This document shows, piece after piece, positions 9,070 through 16,114 of a DNA stretch of 21,615 bases. Position numbers and translations under genes: made by a program. The notes under the pieces are model-generated. The model saw only the letters and a list, made by a program, of their open reading frames with translations. It was not told the origin of the DNA and searched no databases. Source of the DNA: Methanobrevibacter sp. (GTDB taxonomy: Archaea > Methanobacteriota > Methanobacteria > Methanobacteriales > Methanobacteriaceae); NCBI GenBank assembly GCA_009777005.1, contig WRMT01000009.1, positions 1 to 21,615 on the forward strand, read 5' to 3'. The stretch's first letter is position 1, and every line of letters begins with the position of its first letter.

Positions 9070-9297
9070 ATAAAAACGATTTTTTATAGCTATTATTTCT
9101 AATATTTAGATGCAATTTCAAAATTAACTATTATTTCAAATTTTAAGATGCAATTTCAAAATTAACTATTATTTCAAATTTTAAGATGAACCTTCAAAAT
9201 TAACTATTATTTCAAATTTTAAGATGAATCTTCAAAATTAACTATCTTTTTTAATATTTAGCTGTATATTTTAGATTAGCTATTATTTCTAAGCTAT
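9070..9297. repeat. 38-bp tandem repeat, six copies
   Basis: Units start at 9070, 9108, 9146, 9184, 9222 and 9260, an exact 38-bp period. The copies at 9108 and 9146 are identical (AGATGCAATTTCAAAATTAA... each). Those at 9184 and 9222 differ at few positions, and the two outermost copies are diverged but keep the CTATTATTTC core. There are no unique spacers, so this is not a CRISPR array. It is not coding in any convincing way. Confidence 0.85.
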
Positions 9298-9759
9298 TTT
9301 AATCACTTTTACAATAATTGTTAATTAACCATTATACCTTGTTTCTTATTTGAGAAGTAATCAGAATTTTTAAAACAAGTCACTTAATCATAATCCAAAA
9401 AAATCCTTAAATTATCAGTAATGAGGTTTTTCTTTATTCAAGAGGGTTTTCACAATTCAATTATGGATTTATACTCTTTATTTTCCTAATAAGAATATTA
9501 TTTGTCTATTTTTTCTATTTACTCCATGAAAAATAGAATTTTTCTAACAGAGTAAAATCAGGGAAATTTTGCAAATTTTAAACATGAATTGTAATAGGAT
9601 TGTTTTCAAAAATCTAAAATTGTCATGGGATTAAATTATTGCTTTTGAATTGAAAAATTTACTCCATATTGAAAAATTGCTATTATTTTATCTTAAATTA
9701 CAAATTTACCCTGAAATAAAAAAATAATTTAAATACTAAGACCTTAAAATATTCATTCT
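9298..9759. other. Non-coding stretch with a small hairpin
   Basis: I see no ORF here. TTTACTC (9518-9524) pairs with GAGTAAA (9550-9556), enclosing GAAAAA/TTTTTC, which makes a 39-nt hairpin. The promoter of the next gene lies at the end of the stretch. Confidence 0.4.
9720..9736 (+). promoter_or_regulatory. TATA box of the Rpn-type gene, probably leaderless
   Basis: AAAAATAATTTAAATAC has a TATA-like core TTTAAATA about 30 bp before ATG 9760. Transcription would start at or next to the start codon, and there is no ribosome binding site (TATTCATTCT precedes the ATG), so a leaderless mRNA is likely. Confidence 0.5.
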
Positions 9760-10833
9760 ATGGAAAAAAAGAACAAAGTTTCTACAGAAGATTACTTAGA
9801 CATTGAAAAGCCTACCATAGAAACTTATGATGTATTTGACGACTTCTTTTTTCACAAGTATATGGGAGAAAAAGGAAACGAATTACAGCAAAAAAGCTTT
9901 TTAAAAACCTTAGGTATTGATATTAAAGGTGAATTCACAACAACTAATACTAAAATAACTGCTGATACAGAAGAAGGCAAAAAAGTTCGATTAGACACAC
10001 GAATCATAACTCAATGCAAAAAAGACATAAACATAGAAGCACAAAAACGAAAAACAGATGATTTTTTAGAAAGAATAATAACTTACGTATGCAAAAGATT
10101 AATAGAACCCGTATCCAAAGGAAAAAACTACAAAGTCTTTAAAAAAGTCATAACAGTAGCTATATGCAATTTCAGTTTTTTAAAATCGCTAAAATACCAT
10201 AATATCTATTATCTTAAAAATAGTAATATTTATATCGATGAAACACTCATAGATAAAATAGAAATCCATTTCATTGAAATAGAAAAATTTAGAAAATCGA
10301 TAATCTACGAAGAAGACCCCAATGACAGCACAAAAATTATAAAAACAAAGAAAGATTTAAAAAACAACCTAAAACACCAATATATAGCATTTTTCGATAA
10401 CCAAATAAGTCATAAGGAAAGAAAGGAGATAGTTAAAATGGGAGATGAAGGACTTAAAGCTTCAATGAAAAATTTAGAAATATCACTTCAAAACGGCGAA
10501 TTTGACGAATATTTCCTAATAAAACTAGAAGAAGCACATCAAGAAAACATAAAAAAAGAAAGAGAAAAAAAATATAAAGAAAAAGAAAAAAAACTTGAAA
10601 AAAAATATGAAAAAAAAGAAAAAAAACTAGAAAAAAAAATAACAAAAGAAACTAAGAAAGCAATAAAAATTGGAAGAGAAGAAGGCAGAGAAGAAGGTAG
10701 AGAAGAAGGTAGAGAGGAAGGAAAAGAAATAGCTAATATTGCAGCAGCTACTAATTTAAAAAAAGCAGGAATGCCTGTTGAAGAAATAGCTAAAGCTTTG
10801 AATTTAACCACAGAACTCATAGAAAATTTATAA
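9760..10833 (+). CDS. Rpn-family PD-(D/E)XK nuclease (transposase-like)
   Basis: A 357-residue protein of the recombination-promoting nuclease/PDDEXK_2 family, whose studied members are DNA endonucleases that stimulate RecA-independent recombination. Residues about 20-60 carry the family start (F..YM...GNE..QKSFLKTLGI). The catalytic core is visible as D79 in VRLDTRI and E93-x-Q95 in DINIEAQ, the Gln replacing Lys as is usual here. Residues about 250-300 form a Lys/Glu-rich coiled coil. It is followed by an EEGR repeat (about 306-322) and a helical C-terminal tail (MPVEEIAKALNLTTELIENL) shared by many family members. It sits alone on its strand and is flanked by remnants of surface-protein sequence downstream. 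Whether it moves or regulates recombination in this organism is inference. Confidence 0.82.
   Translation: MEKKNKVSTEDYLDIEKPTIETYDVFDDFFFHKYMGEKGNELQQKSFLKTLGIDIKGEFTTTNTKITADTEEGKKVRLDTRIITQCKKDINIEAQKRKTDDFLERIITYVCKRLIEPVSKGKNYKVFKKVITVAICNFSFLKSLKYHNIYYLKNSNIYIDETLIDKIEIHFIEIEKFRKSIIYEEDPNDSTKIIKTKKDLKNNLKHQYIAFFDNQISHKERKEIVKMGDEGLKASMKNLEISLQNGEFDEYFLIKLEEAHQENIKKEREKKYKEKEKKLEKKYEKKEKKLEKKITKETKKAIKIGREEGREEGREEGREEGKEIANIAAATNLKKAGMPVEEIAKALNLTTELIENL
10675..10722 (+). repeat. 12-bp coding minisatellite in the Rpn-type gene
   Basis: Four near-identical units of the form AGAGAAGAAGG(T/C) encode REEG repeats. In-frame copy-number changes would alter the length of the hinge between coiled coil and tail without breaking the frame. 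Confidence 0.75.
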
Positions 10834-10852
10834 AAAAACCTTGTCTAAAAAC

Positions 10853-10875
10853 ACAGTTTGAAACCTTGAAACTGT
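10853..10875 (+). terminator. Possible hairpin after the Rpn-type gene
   Basis: ACAGTTT (10853-10859) pairs with AAACTGT (10869-10875) around a 9-nt loop, 20 nt after the stop. No T-run follows, so termination is uncertain. Confidence 0.35.
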
Positions 10876-10879
10876 ATAA

Positions 10880-11088
10880 CAAAACTCAAGTATCTCAAAC
10901 GACTTACTAATGTTGCTGCAACTAATAGTGGGAGTAGTGATATTGATGGTGAATCAACTGGAAATAAATCCTCTGATACTTATTAAATTACACCAAAATA
11001 CCAGACAAACAACATAAGCAATAACACAGTTTTAATAACAGCTATTGTACTAATAACTAGGAATAATCAGAAGAAAAAAGATTTGTCT
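10880..11088 (+). pseudogene. Degenerate C-terminal fragment of an adhesin-like gene
   Basis: The nucleotide sequence matches the end of the large adhesin gene (about 8660-8900) nearly colinearly. TTACTAATGTTGCTGCAACT, the GG(A/C)AGTAGTGATATT..TGGTGAATC segment and AATTACACCAAAA all recur, then the anchor start TTAATAACAGCTATTGTA. Translation gives LTNVAATNSGSSDIDGES...SSDTY, a stop at 10984-10986, then ITPKYQ...VLITAIVLITRN. The stop, a frame change near 10895 and the loss of the rest of the membrane segment show it is dead. It is the tail of a second adhesin copy, the body of which is absent. The Rpn-type gene now lies directly upstream. Confidence 0.8.
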
Positions 11089-11427
11089 AATAATAAAATT
11101 CTTTTTTTCTTTATTTTAAAATTATATAACAATTAATTTTACTGAATCTTTTTATTTACAATCAAGATTATATGGATTATTATTTTAAATATTGATATTA
11201 ATTATTACTTTAAATATTAATTATTATTTTAAATATAGATATTAATTATTATTTAAAAAATGATATTAATTATTTATTTTTAAAATTAATAACAATCAAC
11301 CAAATATATTGACTTTAATAATTTTTAAAGAGTTTTTTTAAAATTGAAAATCCAAAAAATCAATTAATTGACTAACTCTAAATTGATAAAAATTTAATAT
11401 CATTGAATCTTATTAGGAATTAAATAG
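11089..11427. repeat. AT-rich non-coding stretch with short imperfect repeats
   Basis: GATATTAATTATTA and TTTAAATATT motifs recur four to five times between about 11176 and 11285 at irregular 20-29 bp spacing. No gene is seen. Confidence 0.5.
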
Positions 11428-11435
11428 TATATAAC
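11428..11435 (+). promoter_or_regulatory. TATA box of the ModE-like gene
   Basis: TATATAAC lies 58 bp before ATG 11493, giving a predicted leader of roughly 35 nt. I see no dyad overlapping it that resembles the palindrome upstream of modA. Confidence 0.4.
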
Positions 11436-11492
11436 AAATTTATGATAAAAAAGTTATAATAATCAATTATGATGTTGATAAATTAACGGTTA

Positions 11493-12197
11493 ATGGCAGA
11501 TATTATGACAGAAGTAATAGCAGGACCAGTATATGAAATCAACATTGATGGGAAAATTTTTCTTCTAGATGTAAAGAAATATGAATTACTTAATATCATT
11601 TACACCACAGAATCGATTTCAAAAGCTGCGAAGGTAATAAAGGTTTCTTATAGAACTGCTTTAAATTATATTAACAGAATCGAAAGCACATTAGAAATAG
11701 ATATTGTGAATACTTCTACAGGAGGACAAGGTGGTGGAGGAAATACATTTTTAACTGAAGAAGGATTGACGATTTTAAAAGAGTGTAAGAAAATCAATGC
11801 AATAATGGAGCTCGATAGAGAGTTAAATGAAATTGAAGCTAAAGTTGTTGATGTGGACAGTGCAAAAGGAATCGTGACAATCCAAATAAATGAAGTGAAA
11901 ATTACCATAGGTTTAAATGAGAAGTATTCTGTAGGGGATAAAATATTAGCACTAATTAACTATGATAATGTTTGTATAATGCCTGAACCTCTAAAATCAA
12001 GTTTTAGAAATATATTTAAAGGAACAGTGCAAGAATTGACTTTTAAAAATGATATAATTCAGGTTAAAATTGATATAGGAAGCATAAATGTGTATTCGAA
12101 TATCACTCTTCTTTCAAGTGAAAATCTTAATCTTAAATTAGGAAAAACAATATACATTTGGTTTAAAACACTTGCAATAGCTACTTTAAAATTATAA
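11493..12197 (+). CDS. ModE-like molybdate-responsive regulator
   Basis: A 234-residue DNA-binding protein with a LysR-type winged helix followed by TOBE/Mop-like domains, the architecture of ModE. Residues about 41-65 (SISKAAKVIKVSYRTALNYI) form the helix-turn-helix, and TGGQGGGGNTFLTEEG (about 75-90) is the glycine-rich wing characteristic of ModE. Residues about 112-175 (NEIEAKVVDVDSAKGIVTIQ) form the first TOBE domain, and about 180-234 a second, shorter one. ModE binds molybdate or tungstate and then represses uptake genes or activates molybdoenzyme genes. ATG 11493 has only a weak upstream site (ACGGTTA); a second ATG at 11505 is possible. The last 33 bp are repeated downstream. The candidate target is the palindrome before modA at 19677, which is inference. 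Confidence 0.8.
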   Translation: MADIMTEVIAGPVYEINIDGKIFLLDVKKYELLNIIYTTESISKAAKVIKVSYRTALNYINRIESTLEIDIVNTSTGGQGGGGNTFLTEEGLTILKECKKINAIMELDRELNEIEAKVVDVDSAKGIVTIQINEVKITIGLNEKYSVGDKILALINYDNVCIMPEPLKSSFRNIFKGTVQELTFKNDIIQVKIDIGSINVYSNITLLSSENLNLKLGKTIYIWFKTLAIATLKL

Positions 12198-12310
12198 AAA
12201 AAACATTAGGATTAAAAACACTTGCAATAGCTACTTTAAAAATAGCTACTTTAAAATTATAAAAAAAAAAAACATTAGGATTAAAAACACTTGCAATAGC
12301 TACTTTAAAA
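12163..12310. repeat. Tandem duplications of the modE-like gene's 3' end
   Basis: ACACTTGCAATAGCTACTTT appears three times, at about 12169, 12219 and 12288. The first copy is inside the gene and includes its stop codon. The unit is about 49 bp and includes a poly-A run and CATTAGGATTAAAA. The second copy contains a further short duplication (AATAGCTACTTTAAAA). The array ends 7 bp before the stop of the convergent gene. Confidence 0.9.
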
Positions 12311-12316
12311 CAATTT

Positions 12317-13894
12317 TTATTCAATTGTTGTTATTTGTGTTTGTAGTTGTTTTCCTGCGAAAGCTATGGCAATAGCTATTATTTTTTCATCAAAATATTT
12401 TTCATGATATTTTTTACTTTTTATCTGATTTAAAGCTTCATTTAGCATTTTATCAAAGCTTTTAATAGGTTGATTTGTAGTTTCTCTTATTTTTGAAAAT
12501 TTAAATTCAGCTATTACTATGAAGTCTTCTTCTTTAAGGATCATATCTGTATAATCAATGTTAGTTGGTGATTCTCCTTCTGTTTCAAATCCTAGGGCAT
12601 ATAACCATGCTAAATATATTGATTGATAATAATATTCTTGCTCTATATGAATTCTTCCAGGTATTCTTGCAAGGAATGCTTTCATCTCTTTTTGAAAGCT
12701 TTCATTATCAAGTTTTTCAATTTGTGAAATTATTTTCTCCTTTCTTTCACCTATCTTCTTTTCAGATAAATTTAAATCAATTAAATGATCTAATAGAGAA
12801 GATTCTACTTCAAAATTAGGAAATTCAAGTTTATAATGAATAACATCATTGATAATTATCTTTTCAGTGATAGTTAAATATCCTGTTTGGAAAAATAAGG
12901 TTATAGGATCCAAATTATTATAATCAAAAGTATTAAGCCTTGATTGCTTGATGATTATTGGTTTTAATACTGCTGAGTAGTCATTAGATTTTTTTAAAAC
13001 TTTTATTAGAAAGTCTGGTGTTCCAGTATCAAACCAATAGTCAGAAAATTCATAGCTATTAAATAATTTTAAGGTTGAAAATGGATTATAAACCTTGTTT
13101 TCACCATCCCAACTATAACCATCATACCAAAAATTAATTTTATCCAAAACTTCACTACTGGTTAAGGATAAATCATCTTTAAGAAGGTTTAAATATTCCT
13201 TAAAATTATCCTTTAGTTCTTGGTGAGTGTATCCACAGATACAAGAAAAATTCTTATTTAAAGTTATATCATTTAAATTATTCAAACCTGAAAATATGGA
13301 TGTTTTGGAGAATTTACTTACTCCTGTTAAGAATATGAATCTTAAATACTCATCTTTAGCTTTTAAAACACGATAAAATCCACTTAAAATATCTCGATTT
13401 TGCTTAGCTATTTCAATATTTTCTATAGAGTCAATAATAGCCATATCATATTCATCAATAAGAACTACAACTTTTTTATCCGTTTTTTCATGAATCTTCT
13501 TAATTAATTCACTAAATTTTGTATTTAACAATTTTTTCTTAAGAATAATATTATACTCCTCAGCAATCTCCATTACAACTTCTTCAAGAGAAAGTTTCAA
13601 TATTTCAGGGGTTTCACAAGCAATATCTCCAAAATCTAAATGAATTATAGGATATTTTTCATTCCAATCCCATTTATTATAAATATAGAGATTTTTAAAA
13701 AGTTCTTTATTTCCTTTAAAAAGCTCTTTTAAAGTGCTGACTAGTAGTGACTTTCCAAATCTTCTAGGTCTTGATAAAAAATAAGTTTCACCAGTTTTGA
13801 CCATTTCATATATGGCTTGTGTTTTATCCACATAGATATAATCTTTTTCAATTATTTTAGAGAAAGTGGATATTCCAATAGGTAGTTCTTTCAT
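12317..13894 (-). CDS. AAA-ATPase-like / PD-(D/E)XK nuclease-domain protein
   Basis: A 525-residue protein of the AAA-ATPase_like (DUF1703-tail) family. Its N-terminus MKELPIGISTFSKII..DYIYVDKT is the family hallmark. The Walker A-like loop is SRPRRFGKSLL (41-51), with RRFGKS replacing the canonical GxxxxGK, and Walker B is VVVLIDEYD (142-150). FWYDGYSWDG and YNPFS mark the middle of the protein. The C-terminal domain has D450 (YTDMIL) and E463-x-K465 (AEFKF), a PD-(D/E)XK nuclease core. Such proteins occur in many copies in host-associated archaea and bacteria. Their function is unsettled, with mobile-element or defence links proposed. ATG 13894 follows GAGGAA by about 8 nt. It is convergent with the ModE-like gene, leaving only the repeat between them. 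Confidence 0.85.
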   Translation of the reverse strand: MKELPIGISTFSKIIEKDYIYVDKTQAIYEMVKTGETYFLSRPRRFGKSLLVSTLKELFKGNKELFKNLYIYNKWDWNEKYPIIHLDFGDIACETPEILKLSLEEVVMEIAEEYNIILKKKLLNTKFSELIKKIHEKTDKKVVVLIDEYDMAIIDSIENIEIAKQNRDILSGFYRVLKAKDEYLRFIFLTGVSKFSKTSIFSGLNNLNDITLNKNFSCICGYTHQELKDNFKEYLNLLKDDLSLTSSEVLDKINFWYDGYSWDGENKVYNPFSTLKLFNSYEFSDYWFDTGTPDFLIKVLKKSNDYSAVLKPIIIKQSRLNTFDYNNLDPITLFFQTGYLTITEKIIINDVIHYKLEFPNFEVESSLLDHLIDLNLSEKKIGERKEKIISQIEKLDNESFQKEMKAFLARIPGRIHIEQEYYYQSIYLAWLYALGFETEGESPTNIDYTDMILKEEDFIVIAEFKFSKIRETTNQPIKSFDKMLNEALNQIKSKKYHEKYFDEKIIAIAIAFAGKQLQTQITTIE

Positions 13895-13928
13895 GGGAAT
13901 TTTCCTCGATTTCTTAAATAATATTAGG

Positions 13929-13944
13929 GTTTATAATTATAAAA
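13929..13944 (-). promoter_or_regulatory. TATA box of the ATPase/nuclease gene
   Basis: Reading the minus strand, TTTATAATTATAAA lies about 38-48 bp before ATG 13894, which places transcription start just ahead of the GAGGAA ribosome binding site. Confidence 0.4.
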
Positions 13945-14067
13945 AACTTTTTAACAAAGAACAATTTTTGTAAAATCCTCTGTAAATGAATAATGAAGTG
14001 TAAAACTCAATAGCTAAACATCACTGAAAATTTGCAATATATTTAAGTTGGAATAAATTCAAGATTT

Positions 14068-14258
14068 TTCGAAAGAGTTTATACTTCAAACCTGTGAAAT
14101 TCAAGATTTTCGAAGTGGTTGATACTTCAAACCTGAAAAAATAACAATCTGTATGAATTTCGAAGTGGTTGATACTTCAAACCTGTAAAAATAACAATCT
14201 ATATGAATTTCGAAGGGATTTATACTTCAAACCTGAAAAAATAATAACTTATATGATA
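14068..14258. repeat. 50-bp tandem array of 27-bp dyad-containing units
   Basis: Four 27-bp units begin at 14068, 14109, 14159 and 14209. The second and third are identical (TTCGAAGTGGTTGATACTTC plus AAACCTG), and all end ATACTTCAAACCTG. The intervening 23-bp stretches after units 2-4 are also alike (AAAAATAACAATCT.TATGA), so this is a tandem repeat, not a CRISPR array. Each unit carries a dyad, TCGAAGT...ACTTCAA, of the kind a dimeric DNA-binding protein would use. The array lies in the gap between the minus-strand ATPase gene and the plus-strand promoter-like element at 14309. Confidence 0.85.
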
Positions 14259-14308
14259 AATATATTTATCTTATCATTAATAAGTTTATTCTTTGAGTAA
14301 AACGAAAT

Positions 14309-14340
14309 ATTTATATCGAAATGAAGACATATATTTATCG
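14309..14340 (+). promoter_or_regulatory. Second copy of the promoter-like element
   Basis: ATTTATATCGAAATG followed by A, AGACATA and TATTTATCG matches 1813-1844 at 28 of 32 positions. The TATA-like ATTTATAT predicts a start near 14340. The next intact gene begins over 200 nt later, beyond a hairpin/T-run. Confidence 0.5.
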
Positions 14341-14408
14341 GAATATATGAAAAAAATAGCTATGATATAAAATTATTTTTTTCTTTTTTAAAAAAAAATA
14401 GCTTTTTC

Positions 14409-14435
14409 TCATTTTTATTATGAAAAATGATTTTT
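14409..14435 (+). terminator. Hairpin plus T-run
   Basis: TCATTTTT (14409-14416) pairs with AAAAATGA (14423-14430) around a 6-nt loop and is followed by TTTTT. It lies about 90 nt after the start predicted for the 14309 promoter. Confidence 0.4.
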
Positions 14436-14581
14436 AATTTGTTTTATGAATAATTATGAAAAAATATAAGACAAATAAAAAAAGTTCTAATATACGAATG
14501 TTATTATCTAAATCATCCTTAAATAATAATAGTAAATTGTAAAAAAAATAAATGATAAGTTTCTTTGGAAAAATGATATTT

Positions 14582-15292
14582 ATGGAAGTTTTAAATTTTT
14601 TTTTCTCAACAGGTATAATTTTATTAACATTAATCTTTGCTATATTGATGGGGTTTGGACTAAAATCATTGCAAATATCAAAAAAAATCTCAATCATTAG
14701 CACTTTTACTTGGTCTTTAATCCTTTTAATCATGATAAACATACTTGAATTAAACCCTTCAGTAATAAACATTGTAAATACTTATAATTCATTGATATTA
14801 ATGATAATAGGTTTTATTTCATTGATTTTAGGAATAATACTGATAAAAGAATCAAAACAAAATGAATTGAACATTAATAAAATGAATTTATTATCTTTTG
14901 CATTTGTACCTTTACTTATAAGCTCAATAATATTATTTGTATCTCTATTTAGTATTGAAATTAATTTTAACATATTTTTCACTAGTATAGCTATAGTAAT
15001 CGGTTTAGTGATTTTTATATGTATTTCTTACTATTTGACAAATAGGATAATATCGTTAAAAAGACCTTTTGGTTTTTTTTCTAATTTAAATTTTTTTTTA
15101 GGGGCTTTTTCCCTTATTTTATGTTTAATTTTACCAAATATTATAGAAAGTCTTGATAATCATATGGGAGGAATTGAAATAAATTCCCCTTTATTATTAG
15201 GTCTTTGTTTTGGAGTTTTTATACTTCTTATAGTAATTGGTTTATTTTTAACTAGAAGAAATAATCTGCTTATAAAAAATAAAAAGAAATGA
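14582..15292 (+). CDS. Multi-pass membrane protein, probable DUF2162 transporter
   Basis: A strongly hydrophobic protein of 236 residues from ATG 14582, or 246 if the first ATG (14552) is used. About seven membrane segments are visible, at roughly residues 5-27, 36-55, 68-88, 103-123, 127-152, 164-186 and 204-225 from ATG 14582, with a basic tail RRNNLLIKNKKK. Neither start has a good ribosome binding site. I prefer the third ATG because MEVLNFFFSTGIILLTLIF gives a normal first helix. The GFGLK motif after helix 1 and the position just upstream of ExbB and DUF2149 genes fit DUF2162, an archaeal predicted transporter often found beside them. That family call rests partly on context. The substrate is unknown; metal or cobamide-related transport is a guess from the family's usual neighbours. 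Confidence 0.65.
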   Translation: MEVLNFFFSTGIILLTLIFAILMGFGLKSLQISKKISIISTFTWSLILLIMINILELNPSVINIVNTYNSLILMIIGFISLILGIILIKESKQNELNINKMNLLSFAFVPLLISSIILFVSLFSIEINFNIFFTSIAIVIGLVIFICISYYLTNRIISLKRPFGFFSNLNFFLGAFSLILCLILPNIIESLDNHMGGIEINSPLLLGLCFGVFILLIVIGLFLTRRNNLLIKNKKK

Positions 15293-15374
15293 AATCTTTT
15301 AAAAAAAAAATGTTTTCATATACTTATAATAATTATCTTTATAAAAACTATAAAAATTTTTAATCCCTTTAATA

Positions 15375-15382
15375 AGGAGGTT
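15375..15382 (+). promoter_or_regulatory. Strong ribosome binding site of the exbB-like gene
   Basis: AGGAGGTT lies 9 nt before ATG 15392. It is a full match to the archaeal anti-Shine-Dalgarno core, stronger than at most genes in the window. A TATA-like CTTATAAT at 15323-15330 could drive this gene independently of the one upstream. Confidence 0.6.
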
Positions 15383-15391
15383 TTTTATTAA

Positions 15392-16039
15392 ATGACAACT
15401 TATATTCCAGGTAGTGAAATTTTAACTACTATTTTAAATGTGATCTCTCAAAGTCTTTTAATTCCTGTTATAGTAGCATTATTAATCTTTGCTATTTATG
15501 TAATTATAACCTTAGGAGGATTAATTACAGAATATACATCTAGAGTGAAAATTTCTACAAAAGAAAGAAAAGAAATAATGTATGATATCTCCCAAGCAGA
15601 AAACTTTGAGGATTTAAAAGAAATTATTGAAGAATCTAATCTAGTAGAAAGTCAAAAAGATATTTTAATAGACATAGCTTCTTCTCAGAACTTAGGTCCT
15701 AAATCTCGTGAAGCTTTAGCTCGTGATTTAATAGAAGAACAAGAAGATAAAATTGATAAAATTATTGAAAAAACTGATATTATTACTCGTCTTGGTCCAA
15801 CATTAGGATTAATGGGTACTTTAATACCTATGGGTCCAGGTTTAGCTGCTTTAGGTAGTGGTGATATTATTACATTATCTCAAGCTATTATTGTTGCATT
15901 TGATACTACTGTTGTAGGTATAGGTGCTGGTGCTATTGGATATTTTATTTCAAAAATTAGAAGAAGATGGTATGAAGCATACATTAATAATCTTGATGCA
16001 TTAGCTGATGTTGTTTTAGAAACTATTAGCAAACTATAA
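15392..16039 (+). CDS. MotA/TolQ/ExbB-type proton channel subunit
   Basis: A 215-residue membrane protein of the ExbB/TolQ/MotA family, which forms the oligomeric ring of proton-driven motors. Transmembrane helix 1 is at about 20-44, followed by a charged cytoplasmic region (about 50-130) rich in Glu and Lys. Helix 2 (about 132-155) contains the family signature RLGPTLGLMGTLIPMGPGL, with T143 in the place of the conserved polar residue of ExbB helix 2. Helix 3 (about 165-187) contains AFDTTVVGIGAGAIGYF, with T172/T173 lining the predicted pore, followed by RRRW. The gene for its single-pass partner follows 75 bp later, so the two should work together. An archaeon of this type has no outer membrane, so the driven process is not the classic TonB one. 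Confidence 0.88.
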   Translation: MTTYIPGSEILTTILNVISQSLLIPVIVALLIFAIYVIITLGGLITEYTSRVKISTKERKEIMYDISQAENFEDLKEIIEESNLVESQKDILIDIASSQNLGPKSREALARDLIEEQEDKIDKIIEKTDIITRLGPTLGLMGTLIPMGPGLAALGSGDIITLSQAIIVAFDTTVVGIGAGAIGYFISKIRRRWYEAYINNLDALADVVLETISKL

Positions 16040-16090
16040 AATCTTAATACAATAGCTAAAATTATTTTAAAACCTATTAGCAAGATATAA
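15989..16090 (+). repeat. 51-bp tandem duplication of the exbB-like gene's 3' end
   Basis: 15989-16039 (the last 16 codons plus TAA) is followed directly by a copy at 16040-16090 with 40 of 51 positions identical. The copy is in the same frame and open throughout (NLNTIAKIILKPISKI, then TAA). Most differences are G in the first copy and A in the second. Confidence 0.85.
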
Positions 16091-16114
16091 TAAAGAGTAG
16101 GAGGTTTTTTCACC

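Noticed and set aside
9108..9259. CRISPR array
   Set aside because: The 38-bp units are contiguous with no spacers.
14068..14258. CRISPR array
   Set aside because: The 27-bp units look repeat-like at first, but the 23-bp intervals are nearly identical to one another, the first interval is 14 bp, and no cas gene is present. It is a tandem repeat.
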